Assembly (NCBI GenBank): GCA_934622035.1
Contig: CAKTVG010000008.1
Coordinates: 20,218-84,217 of the forward strand
DNA length: 64,000 nucleotides
Direction of reading: 5' to 3'
Source: an uncultured Oscillospiraceae bacterium
GTDB taxonomy: Bacteria; Bacillota; Clostridia; Oscillospirales; Oscillospiraceae
The position numbers and the translations under genes were made by a program. The notes beneath the pieces were generated by a model that saw only the letters and a program-made list of their open reading frames with translations, had not been told where the DNA came from and searched no databases. Of this stretch, positions 9,642-17,858 are shown piece by piece (the stretch's first letter is position 1; the number at the start of each line of letters is the position of its first letter).

Positions 9642-9716
9642 GAAATATCCTTCCTTCAAGAAAAGACTGCATTTTCTTACCCATCATCATAGCACTTTGC
9701 AGGAAATAATGCAATA

Positions 9717-9749
9717 GAAAACGCGCCGAAGTTCTTCGTCTTCGGCGCG
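9717..9749 (-). terminator. terminator downstream of trmO
   Basis: Perfect 10-bp stem (9722-9731 with 9740-9749, 8-nt loop). On the minus strand it is followed by TTTTC. It ends the trmO-side operon. Confidence 0.8.
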
Positions 9750-9758
9750 AAAGGATAG

Positions 9759-10442
9759 TTATACAGGTAAAATATCCGTGACCGTGAGCGTTTTTCCCTC
9801 GACACGGAAGCGGACGTCGAATTCCGCAAAGCGCATGCCGTACACGCGGCCGGGGTCGCCCTGATACGAGGGGCGCGGGTCGTGGGAAAGCACGCCGCGC
9901 AGTGCGGCGCGGCGCTCCTGCGGGATCCTTTCCTCCAGCTCCTGCGGGAGAACGACCTCCAGAAGGAAATCTCCTGCGTCTGCGGTGAAGCCGCCCGAGG
10001 CCTCGGGGTGGGCGTCGGCATAGGGCAGATAGGGCTTGATGTCAAAAATCGGCGTGCCGTCCATCAGATCTGCACCGGAGACGAGGAGAACCGTGCCCTC
10101 ATGCTCGGTTTTGCGGACCGCCTTCAGCCGGACGCAGGAAAGCCCGATGGGATTCGGACGGAAGGGTGAGCGTGTGGCGAACACGCCGAGGCGGGTGTTG
10201 CCGCCCAGACGCGGCGGCCGCACCGTGGGCGACCAGTCCTTGCGGATGGCTTCGGAAAATTCCCAGATCAGCCACAGATGGGAAAAGCCCTCTATGCCGC
10301 GCAGTGCGTCGGCGCTGCGGTATTCCGGCTCAAAAACGATCGTTGCGCACGTCTCCGGGACAAGGCCGCTCTGCCGTGGAATGCCGAATTTTGTGGGAAA
10401 TTCGCTGCGGATGCGCGCAATTACCTGCATGGTGTGCTCCAT
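9759..10442 (-). CDS. trmO: tRNA t6A37 N6-methyltransferase TrmO (YaeB/TsaA family)
   Basis: 227 residues. The TsaA/TrmO signature is clear: FGIPRQSGLVP near residue 19, SHLWLIWEFSE, then RPPRLGGNTRLGVFATRSPFRPNPIGLS (residues about 75-105). DLMDGTPIFDIKPYLPYADA matches the family's DGTPVLDIKPY motif. It adds an N6-methyl group from SAM to threonylcarbamoyladenosine 37 in ANN-decoding tRNAs. A C-terminal extension after residue 140 matches the longer bacterial form. ATG at 10442 has AGGAGGGTAAC. It lies 9 nt downstream of the sirtuin gene in a tRNA/ribosome-processing neighbourhood. Confidence 0.92.
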   Translation of the reverse strand: MEHTMQVIARIRSEFPTKFGIPRQSGLVPETCATIVFEPEYRSADALRGIEGFSHLWLIWEFSEAIRKDWSPTVRPPRLGGNTRLGVFATRSPFRPNPIGLSCVRLKAVRKTEHEGTVLLVSGADLMDGTPIFDIKPYLPYADAHPEASGGFTADAGDFLLEVVLPQELEERIPQERRAALRGVLSHDPRPSYQGDPGRVYGMRFAEFDVRFRVEGKTLTVTDILPV

Positions 10443-10451
10443 GTTACCCTC

Positions 10452-11165
10452 CTAGAGCCTGGAAAAGACGTCGCCCAGGGATTCGTGCAGCACAAGGTCC
10501 GCCTGCTCGTCATAGGGCGTTGCGTCGCGGTTGATGAGCGCGAGCCGGTGACCGCGGTAATAGCCCAGCAGCCCCGCGGCAGGGTAGACGGTCAGACTCG
10601 TGCCGCCGACGATCACGAGATCCGCCTGCCGCAGCACGGAGACGGCCCCGGCCAGCGTGGCTTCGTCCAGGCTTTCCTCATAGAGCACGACGTCCGGCTT
10701 GACAATGCCGCCGCAGGTGCAGCGGGGAATGCCCTGCGCGTCGCGCACAAATTCCGCGGGATAGAACCTTCCGCAGCGGGTGCAGTGGTTGCGCAGAACG
10801 CTGCCGTGCAGCTCGTAGACGCGCTTGCTCCCGGCCTTCTGGTGCAGACCGTCGATGTTCTGCGTCACGACGGCCAGCAGCTTACCCTCCTGCTCCCAGC
10901 GGGCGAGGACGCGGTGCGTTACGTTCGGCTCGAAGCCGAGCGGCAGCATCTTTTCTCGATAAAACCGGAAGAAATATTCCGGCTTTGCCTCATAAAAGCT
11001 GTGGCTGATGATCGTCTCCGGCGGGTAGTCGAATTTTTGGTGATACAGGCCGTCCACGCTGCGGAAGTCGGGGATGCCGCTCTCCGTGCTCACGCCTGCG
11101 CCGCCGAAAAAGACAATGCGGCTGCTCTCATTTACCCATTGCTTCAAGGTTTCCAGCTTCGTCAT
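10452..11165 (-). CDS. NAD-dependent protein deacylase, Sir2 family
   Basis: 237 residues from the ATG at 11165. A TTG 9 nt upstream overlaps the ribosome site and is less likely. Sirtuin motifs are present in order: FFGGAGVSTESGIPDFRS, TQNIDGLHQKAGS, the catalytic ELHGS, a four-cysteine zinc site (HCTRCGRFY ... PRCTCGG) and KPDVVLYEESLDE. It removes acyl groups from lysine with NAD+. The start lies inside the last 38 nt of trmD in another frame, implying tight translational coupling. Often annotated cobB or npdA; the substrate range cannot be read from sequence. Confidence 0.93.
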   Translation of the reverse strand: MTKLETLKQWVNESSRIVFFGGAGVSTESGIPDFRSVDGLYHQKFDYPPETIISHSFYEAKPEYFFRFYREKMLPLGFEPNVTHRVLARWEQEGKLLAVVTQNIDGLHQKAGSKRVYELHGSVLRNHCTRCGRFYPAEFVRDAQGIPRCTCGGIVKPDVVLYEESLDEATLAGAVSVLRQADLVIVGGTSLTVYPAAGLLGYYRGHRLALINRDATPYDEQADLVLHESLGDVFSRL

Positions 11166-11895
11166 CGTCGGCAATCTCCCTCAGAATTTTTTTGTCCTCT
11201 TTTGTTTCAAAGCGGAGCTTTTCGTACATGTCCGACCGCCGCGCACGGGTGCGCAGGATGGCCTGCTTTCTGCGCCAGCGGGCGACCTTGGCGTGGTCGC
11301 CGGACAGAAGAATCGGAGGCACCTCGCGCCCGTGCCAGACGGCCGGGCGGCTGTACTGCGGATATTCCAGAAGCCCGTCCCAGTGGCTTTCGTCCTCAAA
11401 GCATTCCTTATCCGGCAGCACGCCGGGAACCAGGCGGCACACGGCGTCCGCCACGGCCATGGCCGGAATCTCGCCGCCGGTCAGGACGAAATCTCCGATG
11501 GAGATTTCCTCGTCCACGCACTCGTCGATGAAGCGCTGGTCAATGCCCTCGTAGTGTCCGCAGACCAGAACGATGTTTTCCAGCTGCGACAGGCGCTTGG
11601 CGTCCTCCTGCCGGAAGACATGCCCGCAGGGGGAGAGGAAAATCGTGTGCACCGGCGCGCCTGCCTCGTCGCAGACGTGGCACCAGCAGCGATACAGCGG
11701 GTCGGCCTGCATCAGTGCGCCCCGCCCGCCGCCGTAGGGGTAGTCGTCCACCTGGTTCTGCTTGTTGGCGGTGTAGTCGCGGATCTGGTGCGCCTCGATG
11801 CGGATGTAGCCGCGCTCCTGCGCGCGGCCGAGGATGGACTCGTTCATCATGTCCCCGACGGTGTCGGGAAACAGCGTCAAAATGTCAATTCTCAT
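11128..11895 (-). CDS. trmD: tRNA (guanine37-N1)-methyltransferase
   Basis: 255 residues from the ATG at 11895 (MRIDILTLFPDTVGD). The trefoil-knot SPOUT motifs are visible: PYGGGRGALMQADP, VCGHYEGIDQRFIDE and SIGDFVLTGGEIPAMAVADAV. It methylates G37 in tRNAs with G36 and so prevents +1 frameshifts. The start overlaps the end of rimM by 11 nt, the classical rimM-trmD pairing. The usual rpsP and rplS are not adjacent here; instead a thioesterase lies upstream and a sirtuin downstream. The C-terminus is about 15 residues longer than typical and lysine/acid rich. Confidence 0.96.
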   Translation of the reverse strand: MRIDILTLFPDTVGDMMNESILGRAQERGYIRIEAHQIRDYTANKQNQVDDYPYGGGRGALMQADPLYRCWCHVCDEAGAPVHTIFLSPCGHVFRQEDAKRLSQLENIVLVCGHYEGIDQRFIDECVDEEISIGDFVLTGGEIPAMAVADAVCRLVPGVLPDKECFEDESHWDGLLEYPQYSRPAVWHGREVPPILLSGDHAKVARWRRKQAILRTRARRSDMYEKLRFETKEDKKILREIADDDEAGNLEAMGK

Positions 11896-12385
11896 CCGTT
11901 GCCATTCCCTCAATCAGGTGCACATGCACCTCGCCGGCGGCGACGTCAATGCGCCGGACGAATTCCTTTACCGCCGGGATCATATAGCTGCGCTTGCCTT
12001 CGATGACATACACATCGCTCGAGGGCATGGTCAGAACATCCTTGATTTTGCCGATCTCCGCACCCTCATCGTCCAGCACGCGGCAGCCGATGAGGTCGGC
12101 GATGAAGACCGTGCCCTCCGGCAGGGTCACGCCGCTGCGGTCGATGGTGACGGTTTGCCCGCGCAGAAGCTGCGCCTGCTCGGGCGTGTCCACGCCGCGC
12201 AGCTTCGCCAACACGCAGGTCTTGTGCACCCGTGAGGAGACGACCTCATAGAGCTTGCCGTTTAAATAGAGCGTGTCAAAATCCAGCAGGAATTCCGGAC
12301 CGTCCGCCCAGGGGAGAATCTTTACCTCTCCCTGCACGCCGTGCGTGCTGATGACCTGACCTGCCTGTAAAAACTGTTTTTCCAA
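11885..12385 (-). CDS. rimM: 16S rRNA processing protein RimM
   Basis: 166 residues from a TTG at 12385 (LEKQFLQAGQVISTHGVQG), chosen because AAAGGAG lies 7 nt upstream; no ATG gives a family-length product. GQVISTHGVQGEVKILPW is the RimM N-terminal strand. The PRC-barrel C-terminal half contains DLIGCRVLDDEGAEIGKIKDVL and YMIPAVKEFVRRID. It helps 30S head maturation by binding S19. A longer frame extends upstream to 12526, but that part overlaps the thioesterase gene and is not family-like. Confidence 0.92.
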   Translation of the reverse strand: MEKQFLQAGQVISTHGVQGEVKILPWADGPEFLLDFDTLYLNGKLYEVVSSRVHKTCVLAKLRGVDTPEQAQLLRGQTVTIDRSGVTLPEGTVFIADLIGCRVLDDEGAEIGKIKDVLTMPSSDVYVIEGKRSYMIPAVKEFVRRIDVAAGEVHVHLIEGMATDEN

Positions 12386-12398
12386 GGTGCTGCTCCTT

Positions 12399-12785
12399 TC
12401 AAAGCTTCGCGTAGCATTTTTCCAAAAAGCGGTCGGCCTTGATGAGGACGCGCTCATGCACGGCGCGGCCGATCTCACCCGCCTCGTCATAGGCGACGAT
12501 CTCAAAGGTGATCCTTCGGCCCTCAACCGCCGTGACGGTGGATTCCGCGCGAACCTCCATGCCGACGGGCGTGGCGGACGAATGCGTCAAATCCATGCGC
12601 GTTCCGACGGAGCTTTCTCCCTCGGCCAGAAACGGCGCGATGCTCTCGTAGGCGGCGCCCTCCATCAGCGCGGCGAGGCAGGGCGTGGCATAGACCAGCA
12701 GCCCGCCGGAGCCGACGGCCTGCGCGGTGTCTTCCTTTTCTACAAGCGTCTCGGCGTGACCCTGAAGCCCGATTTCAATGATCAT
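12399..12785 (-). CDS. FlK-like hot-dog fold thioesterase
   Basis: 128 residues from the ATG at 12785, which has GGAGG upstream. The pattern VGSGGLLVYATPCLAALME is the start of the fluoroacetyl-CoA thioesterase (FlK)-like hot-dog family. SSVGTRMDLTHSSATPVGM carries the conserved Thr-His, and EIGRAVHERVLI ends the sheet. Family members hydrolyse short acyl-CoA thioesters, and most bacterial copies are uncharacterised. It is 13 nt upstream of rimM and probably the first gene of the minus-strand set that runs to trmO. Confidence 0.85.
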   Translation of the reverse strand: MIIEIGLQGHAETLVEKEDTAQAVGSGGLLVYATPCLAALMEGAAYESIAPFLAEGESSVGTRMDLTHSSATPVGMEVRAESTVTAVEGRRITFEIVAYDEAGEIGRAVHERVLIKADRFLEKCYAKL

Positions 12786-12900
12786 TCGGCAAACCTCCAT
12801 ATCTGCTTTTCCCGGTCAAAGAAAAACCGGAAGCACAAAATTTCCATTATAATAATTATATAATAACAGATGCAAAAGGAAAGTCAATCAGAAAAAAAGA

Positions 12901-12929
12901 TTGCCATTTCCGAAAAAAACGGCTATAAT
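12901..12929 (+). promoter_or_regulatory. sigma-A promoter of pncB
   Basis: -35 TTGCCA (12901-12906), 17-nt spacer, -10 TATAAT (12924-12929), then about 27 nt to the pncB ATG. Near-consensus. Confidence 0.85.
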
Positions 12930-12956
12930 CAAAGAAAAATCCCTTCGAGGTGCAAC

Positions 12957-14432
12957 ATGAAAGTAAACGAAAAGCTGAACATGACAATGCTCTGTGATTT
13001 CTACGAGCTGACGATGGCCAACGGCTATTTTGCCAGCGGCATGAAGGACAAAATCTGCTACTTCGACGTTTTCTACCGCAATGTGCCGGACAACGGCGGC
13101 TTTGCCATTGCCGCCGGGCTGGAGCAGGTCATTGAGTATATTCAGGACCTGCATTTTTCCGCTGACGACATCGCATATCTGCGCGGCCGCAAGCTCTTCA
13201 ATGAGGACTTCCTGCACTATCTGGAAACCTTCCGCTTCACGGGCGATATCTTCGCCGTGCCGGAGGGCACGCCCATCTTCCCGAAGGAGCCGATCCTGAC
13301 GGTGCGTGCGCCCGCCATCGAGGCACAGCTTGTCGAGACGTATATCCTTCTGGTTCTGAACCACCAGAGCCTGATCGCGACAAAGGCCAACCGCGTCGTC
13401 CGCGCCGCGCAGGGCAGAACCGTTCTGGAGTTCGGCTCCCGCCGTGCGCAGGGCGCGCAGGGCGCGATTCTGGGTGCGAGAGCGGCCTATATCGGCGGTT
13501 GCAACGGCACGGCCTGCACCATCTCCGATCAGCTCTACGGCGTCTACGCCGGCGGCACCATGGCGCACTCCTGGGTGCAGATGTTCGACAGTGAATACGA
13601 GGCCTTCCGCACCTATTGCGAGCTGTACCCGACGAACGCGACCCTGCTGGTGGACACCTACAACACGCTCAAAAGCGGCATCCCGAATGCCATTCGCGCA
13701 TTCAACGAGGTACTCAAGCCGAAGGGAATTACAAAGTGCGGCATCCGCCTGGACTCCGGCGACATGACCTATCTGACCAAGAAGGCCCGCAAAATGCTCG
13801 ATGAGGCCGGCTGGACCGACTGCGCCATCTCCGTTTCCAACGCGCTGGATGAGTATCTGATCCAGGATCTGCTGCGTCAGGGCGCGCAGATCGACATGTT
13901 CGGCGTGGGCGAGCGCCTGATTACCGCACGCAGCGAGCCGGTCTTCGGCGGCGTTTACAAGCTGGTCGCCGTGGAGGATGAGAAGGGCGCCATTGAGCCG
14001 AAAATCAAAATTTCCGAGAACACGGGCAAAATCACCAATCCGCACTTCAAGAAGCTTTACCGCTTCTATGGCAACGACACCGGCAAGGCGATTGCCGACT
14101 ATCTGTGCGTCTGGGACGAGACGGTGGACGACAGCAAGAATATCCGCATCTTCGACCCCGAGGCGACCTGGAAGGAAAAAGAGGTTTACAATTTCACGGC
14201 GCGCGTGCTCCAGGAGCCGATTTTTAAAAACGGCGAGTTGGTTTATAAAATGCCCACGCTGGAGGAAATCCGCACCTACTGCAAGCAGCAGGTGGACACG
14301 CTCTGGGACGAGGTCAAGCGCTTTGACAACCCGCACAATTATTATGTGGACCTGTCACAGCGGCTTTGGGATATCAAATACGACCTGCTGAAGCGGAACG
14401 CAGGCGGCGAGCACCATGAGAAAAAAGACTAA
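12957..14432 (+). CDS. pncB: nicotinate phosphoribosyltransferase
   Basis: 491 residues from ATG 12957 (MKVNEKLNMTMLCDFYELTM), placed just after the promoter and a GAGGTG site. Family motifs: DFYELTMANGYF, FRNVPDNGGFAI-like YRNVPDNGGFAIAAGLE, LEFGSRRAQG, GTMAHSWVQ, and LVDTYNTLKSG near residue 222. RLDSGDMTYL and NALDEYLI follow. It forms nicotinate mononucleotide from nicotinate and PRPP, the first step of NAD salvage (Preiss-Handler). It overlaps the next gene by 17 nt, so the small membrane protein is co-translated and may concern the same pathway. Confidence 0.96.
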   Translation: MKVNEKLNMTMLCDFYELTMANGYFASGMKDKICYFDVFYRNVPDNGGFAIAAGLEQVIEYIQDLHFSADDIAYLRGRKLFNEDFLHYLETFRFTGDIFAVPEGTPIFPKEPILTVRAPAIEAQLVETYILLVLNHQSLIATKANRVVRAAQGRTVLEFGSRRAQGAQGAILGARAAYIGGCNGTACTISDQLYGVYAGGTMAHSWVQMFDSEYEAFRTYCELYPTNATLLVDTYNTLKSGIPNAIRAFNEVLKPKGITKCGIRLDSGDMTYLTKKARKMLDEAGWTDCAISVSNALDEYLIQDLLRQGAQIDMFGVGERLITARSEPVFGGVYKLVAVEDEKGAIEPKIKISENTGKITNPHFKKLYRFYGNDTGKAIADYLCVWDETVDDSKNIRIFDPEATWKEKEVYNFTARVLQEPIFKNGELVYKMPTLEEIRTYCKQQVDTLWDEVKRFDNPHNYYVDLSQRLWDIKYDLLKRNAGGEHHEKKD

Positions 14433-14946
14433 CGTCATCGCGCTCTGCGGCGTGCTGGCGGCGCTGGCGGTGGCGTTGATGTTCCTCGGCGGGACGCTGG
14501 CCTTCGCGGCGATTGCCTGCCCGGTCATGGCCTCGCTCGTGCTGATCCCGGTGTACTATGAGTGCGGCTGGAAATGGGGGCTTGTGTGGTACGCGGCGGT
14601 GGGACTTTTGAGCCTGCTGCTGGCCCCGGAAAAGGAATCTGCGATTTTATTCATCGCGTTCGGCTATTATCCCATGCTGAAGCGGCCCATCGGGCATCTG
14701 CGCAGCCGTGTGATAAAATGGATCGTCAAGCTGGTGTACGTCAACGCCGTGCTCTGCGCGGCCTATGGGCTGATGATCTTCGTGTTCCGGATGGCGTCCG
14801 TCTCGGCGGAGTTCCGGGAATACACGAGCATCATGCTTGCCGTGCTGATTGCGCTGGCGAACCTGACCTTTGTGATCTATGATTTTTTGATCGACCGGTT
14901 GGAAATTCTCTATTGCGTCAAGCTCAGACCGAAACTGAAACTCTGA
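14416..14946 (+). CDS. small integral membrane protein, possibly an ECF-type substrate component
   Basis: 176 residues with five or six hydrophobic segments: about 8-30, 34-50, 54-68, 72-84, 103-125 and 135-158. The C-terminus is basic. I do not recognise a named family from sequence alone. Size, helix count and a conserved small-residue N-terminal helix are compatible with ECF transporter S components, and the 17-nt overlap with pncB makes a niacin-uptake role attractive; this is inference. No CxxC or enzyme motif is seen. A strong terminator follows directly. Confidence 0.6.
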   Translation: MRKKTNVIALCGVLAALAVALMFLGGTLAFAAIACPVMASLVLIPVYYECGWKWGLVWYAAVGLLSLLLAPEKESAILFIAFGYYPMLKRPIGHLRSRVIKWIVKLVYVNAVLCAAYGLMIFVFRMASVSAEFREYTSIMLAVLIALANLTFVIYDFLIDRLEILYCVKLRPKLKL

Positions 14947-14947
14947 A

Positions 14948-14979
14948 CCGCTGCGCCCTTGCGGGCGCAGCGGTTTTTC
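14948..14979 (+). terminator. terminator of the pncB operon
   Basis: Perfect 11-bp GC-rich stem (14948-14958 with 14963-14973, loop TTGC) followed by TTTTTCT. It starts right after the stop codon of the membrane protein gene. Confidence 0.92.
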
Positions 14980-15024
14980 TGGTGCAGAGACAGTCCTTAT
15001 GGGTGCGGTTGAGAAATAGAACCA

Positions 15025-15084
15025 ATTCGTAGGGGCGAGGCTCTGCCTCGCCCGGTGCAGGCAGTCACAAGTTTGCAAATTCCT
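15025..15084 (+). repeat. dispersed 60-bp palindrome-containing repeat, copy 1
   Basis: This stretch matches 44300-44360 in inverted orientation. Both share ATTCGTAGGG at one end, a CTCT-looped hairpin of variable arms, and then GTGCAGGCAGTCACA and TTTGCAAATT. Here the hairpin arms GGGCGAGGC/GCCTCGCCC pair perfectly. A second small hairpin, GGACGGG-AAA-CCCGTCC, follows at 15092-15108. It sits in a 245-bp non-coding gap between convergent genes, and no gene was found in the gap. Confidence 0.7.
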
Positions 15085-15140
15085 ACACACAGGACGGGAA
15101 ACCCGTCCCCCTGCGCACATTTTGCGGTATATTTAAAATT

Positions 15141-15171
15141 CCCCCGGCGGTTCAAATGGAACTGCCGGGGG
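15141..15171 (-). terminator. terminator of the carbohydrate-binding lipoprotein gene
   Basis: A 13-bp stem with one mismatch (15141-15153 with 15159-15171). On the minus strand it is followed by an A/T-rich AATTTTAAA tract. It lies 20 nt beyond the gene's stop. Confidence 0.7.
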
Positions 15172-15191
15172 CTTGCCGTTTTTCGCTATCT

Positions 15192-17009
15192 TCAGGGCTG
15201 CGTTCCGCCGGGGCCGCCGGAGAAGCCTCCGGGAGGGGTGCCTGGGAAGCCGCCTGAGCTGCCGTCGGGCGGCGTGGGAGCATCGCCGGAGCTTCCGTCA
15301 GGCGGAGTGGGCATGCTGCCGGAATTACCGTCCGGCGGGGTGCCGGGCTGGCCCCCCTGACCACCGGGAAAGCTGCCCATGCCGCCGCCGTAAATGAGAC
15401 TGTCGAGCGTGACGGTGGTTTCCTGACCGCCTGCCGAGACGGTGTAGGTCTCGCTCTGCTTCAATTCGGGGCTGCTGACGACGACGCTGCGATAGTCCTT
15501 GGCGGGCGTGTAGGTCAGGATGACATTGCCGGAGGCGTCCTTGACCGTGACGGCCTGCCCGGCGCTGCCGGAGAGGTTCAGCAGAATGCTGCCCTGCGTA
15601 GAGGCGGAGCCGAAGTTCATGGCCATGCCGTTGGAGCCGGCGGCGACGACCGTGCCGCCCGTGATGGTGCCGGTGCCGTCGTAGTCCAGCGCACCGTCGC
15701 CGTCGCTTGTGGGGCCGTCGATATAGAGCTCGCCGCCGGTAACGAGCAGATCGCCGTTGGAGTCTACGCCGTCGCCGGAGGCGTCGATGTAGATCACGCC
15801 GCCGGAAATGGTAATGGTATACTCCGCGCTGCCGCCGAAGCTGTCCATCCGCGGGCCGAAGCCGCTCTGATCCTTGCCGCCTGCGGCGTTGATGCCGTCG
15901 TCGCTGGCGACGATATGAATTTCTCCGCCGGAAATGTCCACGACTGCGCCCTCGATGCCCTCGTAGCACTCGGTGATGCGGATGACGCCGCCGGAGACGC
16001 TCGTTGTCTCGTCGGCGTGCATACCGTCGTCGCCCGTGGCGATGGTGAACTCACCGCCGGAGACGGTCAGACTGCCGTTGGAGTGCAGCGCGTCGTCTGC
16101 GCAGTCGAGGGTGAAGCTGCCGCCCTCGATCGTGAGCTGCGTGCCTGCCTTGAGTCCCTTGGCGCTGGCATCGTCGGCAAGCGCCGTGCCGCTGCCGCCG
16201 CCGGTGGTGACGGTGAAGCTGCCGCTGTGGACGGTCAGGACGGTTTCTGCCTGAATGCCGTCCTCCCCGGCGATCAGATTCAGAGTGGAATCCGTGATGT
16301 CGATATAGCCGAGCGTGCTGTCGGAGTCATTCGTCGAGCGCAGGGCGTCGCCGCCTGCGGCGACGGTCAGAGAGGCATTTTCCAGCGTGCAGGAATCCTT
16401 GCCGTTGACGCCGTGGTTCTTCGCCGTCACAGTGAGGGACGCGTCCTGAATCAGGAGCGTGTCCTTGCTTGTGACGCCGTTTTTATAGTTGGCGTTGACG
16501 CTCAGGCTGCCGCTGCCCGAGATGACCAGATCGGCCTTGGAATAGAGACAGGCGTTCGGCTCCTCGTCCGCTTCGGAGGAGAGACTGTCCGCGAAGGTGT
16601 AGCTCTCGCCGTCGGTGAGCGTGCTCTGCGTGCCTTCCGGGAGGGAGAGCGTGACGGTTCTGGCCTTATAAATATAGAGGGGACTGCCGTAGGAGCAGGT
16701 AAGATCGAGATCTTGCAGGATCAGCGTGACCTCGGCGCCCGGCGCGTTGACCAGCACGCGGCCCTCGCCGCTGCCGCTGAGCACATAGCTTCCTGCGGCG
16801 GTGACGGTCACAACTCCGTCCTCGGCGGAAGCATCGGAGCCTGTGACGCTTGCACCGCTGCCGGAAAAGGCAATCTGTGCATTGGCATCCTCGGCGGACG
16901 GTTCCGTCTGTTCCGACTGCGCTGTCTGTGCCGCCTGCTCTGTTTTGCAGCCGCCCAGAAGCAGCAGAAGCAGTGCCGCACAGATTAGAATTACGATTTG
17001 CTTTTTCAT
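15192..17009 (-). CDS. Cthe_2159-like beta-helix carbohydrate-binding lipoprotein
   Basis: 605 residues. Signal peptide and lipobox MKKQIVILICAALLLLLLGG-C (Cys 21) place it on the outer face of the membrane. Residues about 60-500 are built from repeated short strands with SGSGSLSVNA, TVSGGEFTIATGDDGMHA and ISGGVIYIDASGDGVDSNG-type turns rich in D-G and N. This is the right-handed parallel beta-helix pattern of the Cthe_2159 family, which binds acidic plant polysaccharides. The C-terminal 60 residues are low-complexity TPPDGSSG repeats, probably a spacer. It diverges from the VTC/DUF4956 operon, a linkage seen in other Clostridia. Confidence 0.82.
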   Translation of the reverse strand: MKKQIVILICAALLLLLLGGCKTEQAAQTAQSEQTEPSAEDANAQIAFSGSGASVTGSDASAEDGVVTVTAAGSYVLSGSGEGRVLVNAPGAEVTLILQDLDLTCSYGSPLYIYKARTVTLSLPEGTQSTLTDGESYTFADSLSSEADEEPNACLYSKADLVISGSGSLSVNANYKNGVTSKDTLLIQDASLTVTAKNHGVNGKDSCTLENASLTVAAGGDALRSTNDSDSTLGYIDITDSTLNLIAGEDGIQAETVLTVHSGSFTVTTGGGSGTALADDASAKGLKAGTQLTIEGGSFTLDCADDALHSNGSLTVSGGEFTIATGDDGMHADETTSVSGGVIRITECYEGIEGAVVDISGGEIHIVASDDGINAAGGKDQSGFGPRMDSFGGSAEYTITISGGVIYIDASGDGVDSNGDLLVTGGELYIDGPTSDGDGALDYDGTGTITGGTVVAAGSNGMAMNFGSASTQGSILLNLSGSAGQAVTVKDASGNVILTYTPAKDYRSVVVSSPELKQSETYTVSAGGQETTVTLDSLIYGGGMGSFPGGQGGQPGTPPDGNSGSMPTPPDGSSGDAPTPPDGSSGGFPGTPPGGFSGGPGGTQP

Positions 17010-17147
17010 GGGGATAACCTCCTTTTTTGAAGTTCTGGCCGCATTGTAACCCCGGAAGCTAAAGGAGAGTTAAAGAAAACGGTAGAATTTCTTTAGCTCC
17101 TCTTTAGCTTCCCGCTTTATGATGGGGACACAAAGGAGGTGGCGGCA

Positions 17148-17858
17148 ATGACGCAGTTCAGCTTTGCACGCTATGAAAAGAAGTATTTCCTCACGCCATT
17201 GCAGCAGGCGGCCGTGCTGGAGGGCATCCGCGCGCACACCCGCCCGGACGAATACGGAAAGTACACCATCTGCAACCTTTATTATGATACGGACGATTGG
17301 CGCATCATTCGCGCATCCATCGAAAAGCCCGCCTATAAGGAAAAGCTGCGCGCGCGCAGCTACGGCGTTCCGGCGCAGGACGGCGACGTCTTCGTCGAGC
17401 TGAAAAAGAAGTGCTGCGGCGTTGTGTACAAGCGGCGCATCACGGCCCCGGCGGCGCTGGCGCAGAGGGACGTCCGTCTGGCGGCGCTGGCCGAGGGCGG
17501 ACAGATCGGCAGGGAGATCGAGTGGTTCCAGCGGGTCAATCAGACAAAGCCGAGGGTGTTTCTGGCATACGACCGTCAGGCCTTTGCAGGCATTGGGGAC
17601 CCGGAGCTGCGCATCACCTTCGATAAAAACATCCGCTGGCGCGAGGCGGCGCTCGACCTGCGCAGGGGAAGCGAGGGCACACCGCTGCTGTCCGAGGGCA
17701 AAATTCTGATGGAGCTGAAGCTCCCCGGCGCCTGCCCCCTCTGGCTGAGCGCGCTGCTGTCAGGGGTCGGGGTCTTCCCTACGTCGTTTTCCAAATACGG
17801 CGAGTATTACTGCAAGCAAGTTCTAAAAAATGCAAAGGAGGCGCGTTTCAGTGCTTGA
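17148..17858 (+). CDS. VTC-domain (polyphosphate polymerase-like) protein
   Basis: 236 residues from ATG 17148 (AGGAGGTG upstream). VTC/triphosphate-tunnel residues are visible as alternating charged strands: FARYEKKYFLT, NLYYDTDDW, YKEKLRARSYG, VFVELKKKC, VYKRRI and GKILMELKLPG. In yeast Vtc4 this tunnel domain polymerises polyphosphate; bacterial stand-alone forms are mostly untested. The stop overlaps the next gene by 8 nt. Bacterial VTC proteins commonly sit beside DUF4956 membrane proteins, CotH kinases and Cthe_2159-like proteins; the CotH gene is absent here. Confidence 0.88.
   Translation: MTQFSFARYEKKYFLTPLQQAAVLEGIRAHTRPDEYGKYTICNLYYDTDDWRIIRASIEKPAYKEKLRARSYGVPAQDGDVFVELKKKCCGVVYKRRITAPAALAQRDVRLAALAEGGQIGREIEWFQRVNQTKPRVFLAYDRQAFAGIGDPELRITFDKNIRWREAALDLRRGSEGTPLLSEGKILMELKLPGACPLWLSALLSGVGVFPTSFSKYGEYYCKQVLKNAKEARFSA

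Noticed and set aside
6793..9692. Plus-strand frames of 576 and 362 codons opposite trkH and trkA
   Set aside because: Composition (Ala/Gln/Asp/His-rich) and absence of a ribosome site show they are antisense to well-supported potassium transporter genes.
12888..14336. 482-codon minus-strand frame opposite pncB
   Set aside because: Antisense of pncB, no start signal, and it reads through the pncB promoter.
15192..15400. Collagen-like or PE-PGRS-type repeat protein at the lipoprotein C-terminus
   Set aside because: The TPPDGSSG repeats lack a strict Gly-x-y period and follow a beta-helix domain, so they are best read as a flexible spacer.
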